In this document: positions 58,299 through 64,000 of the stretch, in pieces
How positions within the stretch are numbered: position 1 is the stretch's first letter
Layout: each line of letters starts with the position of its first letter
Origin: Comamonas sp. B21-038
GTDB taxonomy: Bacteria; Pseudomonadota; Gammaproteobacteria; Burkholderiales; Burkholderiaceae_C
Reading direction: 5' to 3'
Length of the DNA stretch: 64,000 nucleotides
Assembly: GCF_022387135.1 (NCBI RefSeq)
Contig: NZ_CP092462.1
Coordinates: 186,001 to 250,000 of the forward strand
Position numbers and translations under genes: made by a program
Notes under the pieces: model-generated
Seen by the model: the letters and a program-made list of their open reading frames with translations, nothing else
Told to the model about the DNA's origin: nothing
The model's database searches: none

Positions 58299-58328
58299 AT
58301 TATGCCTGTGCCTTGAAGCCATCTTCAA
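58299..58328 (-). promoter_or_regulatory. Candidate rppH promoter with overlapping inverted repeat
   Basis: On the - strand: -35 TTGAAG (58323-58328), 18-base spacer, -10 CATAAT (58299-58304). The -35 lies in a perfect inverted repeat CCTTGAAG ccat CTTCAAGG (58311-58330) in the 92-base gap between rppH and proS. Confidence 0.5.
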
Positions 58329-58360
58329 GGGGGCAACTACTAGGTCCATTGTCATAGACT

Positions 58361-60100
58361 ATGAAAGCTTCGCAATTTCTCATCTCGACCCTGAAAGAAG
58401 CGCCTGCGGACGCTGAAATCGCCAGCCACCAGCTGATGACCCGCGCCGGCATGATCAAAAAGCTCGGCGCCGGCATCTACAACTACATGCCGATGGGCCT
58501 GCGCGTGATCCGCAAGGTCGAGGCGATCGTGCGCGAAGAGATGAACCGCGCTGGCGCCATCGAAGTGACGATGCCCGTGGTGCAGCCTGCCGAGCTGTGG
58601 CAGGAGACCGGCCGTTTCGACAAGATGGGTGCCGAGCTGCTGCGCATCCAGGACCGCCACTCGCGTGACTTCGTCATCCAGCCCACCAGCGAAGAGGTGG
58701 TGACCGACATCGCGCGCCAGGAGTTCAAGAGCTACAAGCAGCTGCCCAAGAACCTCTACCAGATCCAGACCAAGTTCCGCGACGAGCGCCGCCCCCGCTT
58801 TGGCCTGATGCGTGGCCGCGAGTTCATCATGAAGGACGCCTATTCCTTCGACAAGGACCGCGACGCCGCCCAGATCAGCTACCAGACCATGCGCGCTGCC
58901 TACAAGCGCATCTTTGACCGCTTTGGACTGCAGTACCGTGCCGTGCGCGCAGACAGCGGCGCCATTGGTGGCGATCTGAGCGAAGAGTTCCAGGTGATTG
59001 CCGCGACCGGCGAGGACGCCATCGTCTACTGCCCCAACAGCGATTACGCGGCCAACATCGAAAAGGCCGAAAGCCTGGCGCCTACCCAGCCCCGTGCTGC
59101 TGCCGCGCAGGCCATGGCCAAGACGGCCACGCCGGGCAAGAGCACCTGCGCCGATGTGGCCGAGCTGCTGAACCTGCCTTTGGCCAACACCGTCAAATCG
59201 CTGGTGCTGGCCACCGACGAGACCAATGACAAGGGCGACATCCTGAGCTCGCAGGTCTGGCTGCTGCTGCTGCGCGGTGACCATGACATGAACGAGATCA
59301 AGGTCGGCAAGGTCGAGGGCCTGGCCAACTTCCGTTTTGCGACCGTCAGCGAGATTGAAGAACACTTTGGCTGCCAGCCCGGTTACTTGGGCCCGATCGG
59401 TCTGAAGAAGCCCGTCAAGCTGGTGGTGGACCGCGACGTGGCCGTGATGGCCGACTGGGTCTGCGGTGCCAACGAGGCCGACTACCACTTGACCGGTGTG
59501 AACTGGGGCCGTGACCTGCCCGAGCCTGCGCTGGTCGCCGATCTGCGCAATGTGGTCGCCGGCGACCTCTCGCCAGACGGCCAGGGCGAGCTGGCCATTG
59601 AGCGCGGTATCGAGATCGGCCACGTGTTCTACCTGGGCACCAAGTACTCCAAGGCGATGAAGGCCACCTTCCTGGCCGAGAACGGCAAGCCCAGCGAGTT
59701 CGAAATGGGTTGCTATGGCATTGGCGTGACCCGCTTGCCCGCTGCGGCCGTGGAGCAAAACCACGACGAGCGCGGCATCATCTGGCCCGATGCGATTGCG
59801 CCTTTCACGGTGGTGATCTGCCCGATCGGCATGGACCGCAGCGAAGCGGTCAAGACTGCGGCTGAAAAGCTACACGCAGACTTGTTGGCCGCCGGCGTCG
59901 ATGTGATACTGGACGACCGCGGCGAGCGCCCGGGCGCGATGCTGGCTGATTGGGAGCTGATTGGCGTGCCGCACCGTGTAGTGCTGGGCGACCGGGGCCT
60001 GCAAGAAGGCATGGTCGAGTACCAGCAGCGCCGCGACACCGCAGCCACCAAGGTGCCTGTGGACGAGGTGTTCAGCTTCATCACCAGCCGCTTGGCCTGA
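58361..60100 (+). CDS. proS: Proline--tRNA ligase
   Basis: 579 residues, class II synthetase of the bacterial type. Motif 2 is around [19 protein letters not shown] and motif 3 near [17 protein letters not shown]. Between them lies the inserted YbaK-like editing domain (about 225-385; [20 protein letters not shown]) that clears Ala-tRNA(Pro). The C-terminal anticodon-binding domain ([20 protein letters not shown]) is complete. No clear ribosome site before the ATG. Confidence 0.97.
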   Translation: MKASQFLISTLKEAPADAEIASHQLMTRAGMIKKLGAGIYNYMPMGLRVIRKVEAIVREEMNRAGAIEVTMPVVQPAELWQETGRFDKMGAELLRIQDRHSRDFVIQPTSEEVVTDIARQEFKSYKQLPKNLYQIQTKFRDERRPRFGLMRGREFIMKDAYSFDKDRDAAQISYQTMRAAYKRIFDRFGLQYRAVRADSGAIGGDLSEEFQVIAATGEDAIVYCPNSDYAANIEKAESLAPTQPRAAAAQAMAKTATPGKSTCADVAELLNLPLANTVKSLVLATDETNDKGDILSSQVWLLLLRGDHDMNEIKVGKVEGLANFRFATVSEIEEHFGCQPGYLGPIGLKKPVKLVVDRDVAVMADWVCGANEADYHLTGVNWGRDLPEPALVADLRNVVAGDLSPDGQGELAIERGIEIGHVFYLGTKYSKAMKATFLAENGKPSEFEMGCYGIGVTRLPAAAVEQNHDERGIIWPDAIAPFTVVICPIGMDRSEAVKTAAEKLHADLLAAGVDVILDDRGERPGAMLADWELIGVPHRVVLGDRGLQEGMVEYQQRRDTAATKVPVDEVFSFITSRLA

Positions 60101-60174
60101 TGCGGGCATGGGCTGCAAGTGCAGCCCGGCCGCCAGGCGCCGCAAAAAATATTCACCAGAGGGATTGATCCAGG

Positions 60175-60837
60175 ATGTCAGGCTCACGCATTGCTCTACC
60201 TGCGGGCGTATCACGCCGCGCGGCCATGGCATCGCTGTTGGCGGGGCCCGGCGCCTGGCTGGCGGCGCCGCAGGCTGCGCATGCCGGTGGCCAGCTGGAG
60301 GAGCCGCTGATCGATTCGGTGCGCTCGGCGCTGACGGCCGCCATTGGCAGCGCGGCGCCACCGGAGCCCGTGTTTGTCTCGACCGAGGCCAAGATCGTCT
60401 ACCTGCGCTGGCTGGGCGCGATGAGTGACCGCCTGCGCCGGCGCAAACCCGACTGGGAAGTGCGCCGCGATTTTCTGCAGACCGTCTGGTATGAAGCCCG
60501 GCGCGCGCGCCTCGATGAATCGCTGGTGCTGGGGCTGATCCAGGTCGAAAGCGGTTTCCGCAAGTTCGCGATGTCCAATGTCGGCGCCCGTGGCTACATG
60601 CAGGTGATGCCGTTCTGGACCCGGGTGATCGGTGATGGTGACCCGGCCAAGCTTTTCCACATGCAGACCAATCTGCGTTTTGGCTGTGTGATTCTGCGCC
60701 ACTACCTGGACCGCGAAAAGGGCGATCTGTTCATGGCACTGGGCCGCTACAACGGCAGCCGGGGCAAGGATACCTACCCCAACCTGGTCTACGGTGCCCA
60801 GCGCCAGTGGCTGTTCGAGAACAAGGTGGAAGCCTGA
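60175..60837 (+). CDS. Lytic transglycosylase, SLT domain
   Basis: 220 residues. The SLT fold shows LIQVESGFRKFAMSNVGARG (catalytic Glu in VES), YMQVMPFWTRVIG and LGRYNGSRG. It cleaves peptidoglycan between MurNAc and GlcNAc. The N-terminus SRRAAMASLLAGPGAWLAA has two arginines before a hydrophobic run, so export by Tat (or Sec) is plausible. GAGGGA is about 10 bases before the ATG. A clean terminator follows. Confidence 0.88.
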   Translation: MSGSRIALPAGVSRRAAMASLLAGPGAWLAAPQAAHAGGQLEEPLIDSVRSALTAAIGSAAPPEPVFVSTEAKIVYLRWLGAMSDRLRRRKPDWEVRRDFLQTVWYEARRARLDESLVLGLIQVESGFRKFAMSNVGARGYMQVMPFWTRVIGDGDPAKLFHMQTNLRFGCVILRHYLDREKGDLFMALGRYNGSRGKDTYPNLVYGAQRQWLFENKVEA

Positions 60838-60879
60838 AGCTTGGGCCCGTGGCAGCTGCCAGCACTGCGACCACAACAT

Positions 60880-60904
60880 AGCCACCGCATGCGGTGGCTT
60901 TTTC
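60880..60904 (+). terminator. Intrinsic terminator after the lytic transglycosylase gene
   Basis: AGCCACC gcatgc GGTGGCT followed by TTTTC; the 20-base core is a perfect palindrome. Confidence 0.82.
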
Positions 60905-60933
60905 ATGGGCACGGGTGTGGGTTGGACCGGTGT

Positions 60934-62274
60934 TCAAGCCAACAGGCTGCCCGGGGCCGGTGGTACCGGCGAATCCGGCACCTTGTTGGGGTCCACGACG
61001 GTGACCAGCACCTGGTCGATGCGGTAGCTGTCTACATCGATCACCTCGAACTGGTACTTGCCCCAGAACACCTTGTCGGTGCGGCGGGGGATGCGGCGCA
61101 GCATCACCATCAAGAAGCCGCCGAGGGTCTCGTACTCGTCGGCGTGCGGCAGGTCATCGAGCAGCAGGGCCCGCTCCACATCCTCGATCGGCGTGATACC
61201 GTCAATCAGCCAGGAGGTCTCGTCACGGCGCACGATCAGCTCCTCATCAACCGGGCCCATCAGGTCGCCCATGACGGTGCTCATCACATCGTTGAGCGTG
61301 ACCACGCCGACCACGAGGCTGTATTCGTTGACGATGATCGCAAAGTCCTCATGCGCCTGGCGGAACTGCTGCAGCACCTCGGCCAGGGTCAACCGGTCGG
61401 GGATGACCAGCGCCTTCTTGACCAGGCCTTCGTCGTGCAGCTTCATCGGCAGGTTGTTCAGCGCGCGCTGGAACAGGTCCTTGGCATCCACATAGCCGAC
61501 CACATGGTCGATATCCCCGGCGCAGACCGGGTAGGTCGAAAACGGCTCTTCGGCAATGCGGGCGCGGATGATGTCGTCGCTGTCGTCCTGGTAGAAGAAG
61601 GCGATGCGGTCGCGCTGCGTCATCGCCGAGCCGACGGTGCGCGTGTCGAGCTCGAACAGGTTGGCAATCACCTGCTGCTCCTGCGCGGCCAGCACACCGG
61701 CCTTGGCGCCCGCCTCGGTCATCGCCAGAATGTCTTCGTAAGTGATCTTTTCATCGCGGATCGTCGACAGGCCGAGCACGCGGAACAGTGCATCGGCCGC
61801 CTTGCTGTAGAACCAGACCACCGGCTTGAAGATCGTCATGCACCACTGCATGGGCCGCAGCACCCGCAGCGCCAAGGCTTCGGGCTCGGCCATCGACAGG
61901 CGCTTGGGCAGCAGGTCGGCCAGCAAAATGAACAGCGAGGTGACCACGGTGAACGAGAACAGGAACCCGATGGTTTGCGCGGTGGCTGGTTCCAGCCAGC
62001 GGCTGGCGATGCCCGCGACAAAGGGGCTGAGTGCCCCTTCGCCAACGATACCGCCCAGAATGGCCACCGCATTCTGGCCCACCTGCACGACGGTGAAGTA
62101 CTCACCGGGCTGCTCCTGGACCTTCATCACACGTTCTGCACGCGGGTCTCCGTCATCCACCATCTGCCGCAAGCGCAGGCGGCGCGAGGCGGCCAGCGCT
62201 ATCTCCGCCATGGAGAAAAAGGCGCTGAAGCTGATCAGCAAGGCAATGACAAAGAGACTCTGCGTAAGATTCAT
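60934..62274 (-). CDS. CNNM/CorC (HlyC)-type membrane protein with CBS domains
   Basis: 446 residues: a DUF21 membrane domain (about 1-200; four hydrophobic segments), two CBS domains (about 215-345; VGSAMTQRDRIAFFYQDD, VVGVVTLNDVMSTVMGDL) and a C-terminal CorC_HlyC domain. Relatives take part in magnesium or cobalt transport and regulation; older annotations call them hemolysins. The direction of transport here is unknown. Confidence 0.9.
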   Translation of the reverse strand: MNLTQSLFVIALLISFSAFFSMAEIALAASRRLRLRQMVDDGDPRAERVMKVQEQPGEYFTVVQVGQNAVAILGGIVGEGALSPFVAGIASRWLEPATAQTIGFLFSFTVVTSLFILLADLLPKRLSMAEPEALALRVLRPMQWCMTIFKPVVWFYSKAADALFRVLGLSTIRDEKITYEDILAMTEAGAKAGVLAAQEQQVIANLFELDTRTVGSAMTQRDRIAFFYQDDSDDIIRARIAEEPFSTYPVCAGDIDHVVGYVDAKDLFQRALNNLPMKLHDEGLVKKALVIPDRLTLAEVLQQFRQAHEDFAIIVNEYSLVVGVVTLNDVMSTVMGDLMGPVDEELIVRRDETSWLIDGITPIEDVERALLLDDLPHADEYETLGGFLMVMLRRIPRRTDKVFWGKYQFEVIDVDSYRIDQVLVTVVDPNKVPDSPVPPAPGSLLA

Positions 62275-62620
62275 AGACGTTCTTGTAGGAGCAGTGCAGA
62301 CCGGCTGCTCACATTTTTCGGCAAAAGCGGGGGCAGCGCGCGGGGCGCCGCCGGATTGAATCCGTGTTCAATGGTCGCATGCCCGTCTGGAGACTGGCAA
62401 GTGCTTTTGGCAGCAGGCGCCCAAAGCCCACAGCGGGCGGGCGGGGCGCGGTTGGTGCTGCGGTGCCAAGCTTACCCCAGCAGCCTGGCTATGGCGGCTG
62501 GCGGGGCCATTGTGTGCCGCCATCAAAGAGCCGCGCAGCGCAGCCAGCAGCAGCGCACAGGCGCAAAAAAGCCGCCTCAAAGGCGGCCTGGGCACACCCG
62601 GCAAGCCGGGTGCAGCGCAA
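62275..62620. other. Intergenic region between the CorC-type and grxD genes
   Basis: About 346 bases between the start of the CorC-type gene and the end of grxD, both on the - strand. The right end has two hairpins belonging to grxD; the rest is GC-rich with no gene I can support. Confidence 0.45.
62565..62587 (-). terminator. Intrinsic terminator of grxD
   Basis: On the - strand: GCCGCC tttga GGCGGC followed by six T. A second perfect hairpin, CACCCGGC aa GCCGGGTG (62595-62612), lies between it and the grxD stop. Confidence 0.82.
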
Positions 62621-62941
62621 TCAGAGCGTCGCCACGAGTTGCTGCAGCTCGCCCGATTCGTACATTTCCATCATGATGTCCGAGCCACCGATGAATTCAC
62701 CTTTGACATACAGCTGCGGGATCGTGGGCCACTGGCTGTAGTCCTTGATGCCTTGGCGGATCTCGGGGTCTTCGAGCACATTGACGGTGGTCAGACCACG
62801 GGTCTCCACGCCGCTGGCTTTGAGAATCTGAATGGCACGGCCGGAGAATCCGCATTGCGGAAAGCTGGCTGTTCCCTTCATGAACAGCACGATGTCATGG
62901 CCTTTGACCAGTTGGTCGATGCGTTGTTGGGTATCGCTCAT
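62621..62941 (-). CDS. grxD: Monothiol glutaredoxin, Grx4 family
   Basis: 106 residues. The active site is CGFS in FPQCGFSGRAIQIL, the mark of monothiol glutaredoxins. QWPTIPQLYVKGEFIGGSDI is the glutathione-binding region. GrxD carries and transfers [2Fe-2S] clusters, often as a complex with BolA proteins such as the one at 3.3 kb. Followed by prmC's end 110 bases upstream on the same strand. Confidence 0.96.
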   Translation of the reverse strand: MSDTQQRIDQLVKGHDIVLFMKGTASFPQCGFSGRAIQILKASGVETRGLTTVNVLEDPEIRQGIKDYSQWPTIPQLYVKGEFIGGSDIMMEMYESGELQQLVATL

Positions 62942-63050
62942 GGATGGGCTCCGTCGGGGCGTGTGGGTTGCTATGTAATCGGATCAGCGCTGGGATCAGC
63001 TTCCCAGATGTGGGCGGTTTGCCACATATCAAGCGCGGACAGGGTTGCCA

Positions 63051-63917
63051 TTATTTCATGGAAGCCCATTGCCCGCCGCTGGCTCGCTCGATGCCAGCGA
63101 GGTCGTTGCGGCTTTGCACCTGGGCAAAGCCGCGCTGTGCCAACAGCGCGCGCACCCCGTCCGCCTGGTCCCAGCCATGCTCGATCAGCAGCCAGCCGCC
63201 GTCACGCAGGTAGCGGGGGGCGGCATCAATGATGTGGCGGATGTCGTCCAGCCCATCGGCGCCGCTGGTCAGCGCCTGGCGCGGCTCATGGCGCAGTGCA
63301 GGCATGTGCGGGTCATCGTCGCGGATATAGGGCGGATTCGTGATGATGGCGTCAAACGGGCCTTGCAACGCCGACAGCCAGTGGCTGTGCGCCAAGCGCA
63401 GCGGCAACTGCAGCCGCTCTGCATTGGCCTGGGCCACCGCCAGCGCATCGCTGCTGGCATCCACCGCCCATACCTCGGCTGCAGGCCGCGCATGCTGCAA
63501 GGCCAGCGCAATCGCGCCGCTGCCGGTGCCCAGGTCGGCCAGGCGCAAGGCTGGCTGGCCCGGTGCCGCATCGGGCAGCAGCTCCAGCGCCCAGTCCACC
63601 AAGGTTTCGGTGTCGGGGCGCGGGTCCAGCACGCGGGCGTCCACGGCCAGGTCCAGCCCGTAAAAGCCTTTATGGCCGGTCAGATAGGCCACCGGCTCGC
63701 CATCGGCGCGGCGCTGCAGCCATTGCTGCCACTGCGCGGTCTGCGCGCTGCTCAGGCTGTCGCTGTCATGGGTGATGAGCCAGGCGCGCGCATGGGTCGG
63801 TTGGCCGCACAGGTGCAGCAGCAGCATCTGCGCATCGATGCGGGCGATACCCAGCGCAGCGGCTTGCGCCAGCGCCTGGCTGACCGTGACGGGGGTGTTC
63901 GGGGTGGAAGCATTCAT
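63051..63917 (-). CDS. prmC: Peptide chain release factor N5-glutamine methyltransferase
   Basis: 288 residues. SAM motif I is LADLGTGSGAIALALQ; the catalytic NPPYIRDDDPH is the NPPY signature. PrmC methylates the GGQ glutamine of RF1 and RF2, aiding stop-codon release. The helical N-terminal domain (about 1-85) is present. prfA commonly precedes it and may lie beyond the right edge, but the last 83 bases do not show a recognisable prfA end. Confidence 0.95.
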   Translation of the reverse strand: MNASTPNTPVTVSQALAQAAALGIARIDAQMLLLHLCGQPTHARAWLITHDSDSLSSAQTAQWQQWLQRRADGEPVAYLTGHKGFYGLDLAVDARVLDPRPDTETLVDWALELLPDAAPGQPALRLADLGTGSGAIALALQHARPAAEVWAVDASSDALAVAQANAERLQLPLRLAHSHWLSALQGPFDAIITNPPYIRDDDPHMPALRHEPRQALTSGADGLDDIRHIIDAAPRYLRDGGWLLIEHGWDQADGVRALLAQRGFAQVQSRNDLAGIERASGGQWASMK

Positions 63918-64000
63918 GTCGGTGCGCGGTTCGCTGTGGCTGCGGGCTAGGGGTTGGCGGCTTGCACAAAAGGCCGCGATTGCAGGATCAGGAGCTGGTC

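Noticed and set aside
63947..64000. Possible end of prfA on the - strand at the right edge
   Set aside because: The readable 17 codons (ending in AANP and a stop) do not match the usual end of RF1, so I do not annotate it.

Overview
The window is a high-GC, gene-dense chromosomal segment from a betaproteobacterium, most likely a member of the Comamonadaceae (Comamonas-like). The gene order supports this: mla genes, a bolA-like gene, his genes, tatABC, petABC and sspAB in one run; pilB-pilC-pilD-coaE-zapD-yacG in another; and ispB / rplU-rpmA-obgE-proB / rppH / proS. This is inference from order and protein features; no database search was run. I see no insertion sequence, prophage or CRISPR array. 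There is one tRNA gene, tRNA-Thr(UGU).

Layout. 1-3.5 kb: end of an Mla lipid-transport operon (mlaA end, mlaC, mlaB), a two-gene ABC-2 exporter and a BolA/IbaG protein. 3.6-27.3 kb: the histidine biosynthesis genes hisG, D, C, B, H, A, F, I, E, all on the + strand but split by three blocks of unrelated DNA. Block 1 (5.7-9.07 kb) holds a GT39-type glycosyltransferase and a sirtuin on the - strand and a VapBC-like toxin-antitoxin pair on the + strand. Block 2 (12.4-13.7 kb) holds one GalE-like protein that lacks the catalytic lysine, with a terminator on each side. Block 3 (14.6-26.4 kb) holds about 800 bp of non-coding DNA and an 11-kb gene for a repeat-rich exported protein whose frame is broken at a G6 tract. 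27.3-31.2 kb: a small membrane protein, a patatin, a HIT protein and tatABC.

31.3-41.3 kb: a DegS-like protease, an MHS-type MFS transporter, a Nif3-like protein, pdxA, mscL, the cytochrome bc1 genes petABC, sspAB and tRNA-Thr. 41.3-54.2 kb: a DciA-like DUF721 protein, secA, argJ, a DUF815 ATPase, mutT, then on the - strand yacG, zapD, coaE, pilD, pilC, pilB and ispB. 54.3-64 kb: rplU-rpmA, obgE, proB, rppH (-), proS, a lytic transglycosylase, a CorC/HlyC-type protein (-), grxD (-) and prmC (-).

How the parts fit: most genes are housekeeping (histidine, proline, arginine, PLP, CoA and isoprenoid synthesis, respiration, Sec and Tat export, type IV pilus assembly, ribosome and envelope maintenance). 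The accessory content is concentrated in the three blocks inside the his locus. The giant cysteine-bearing repeat protein with its G-tract, the lysine-less epimerase homologue and the TA operator are the items most worth a second look.
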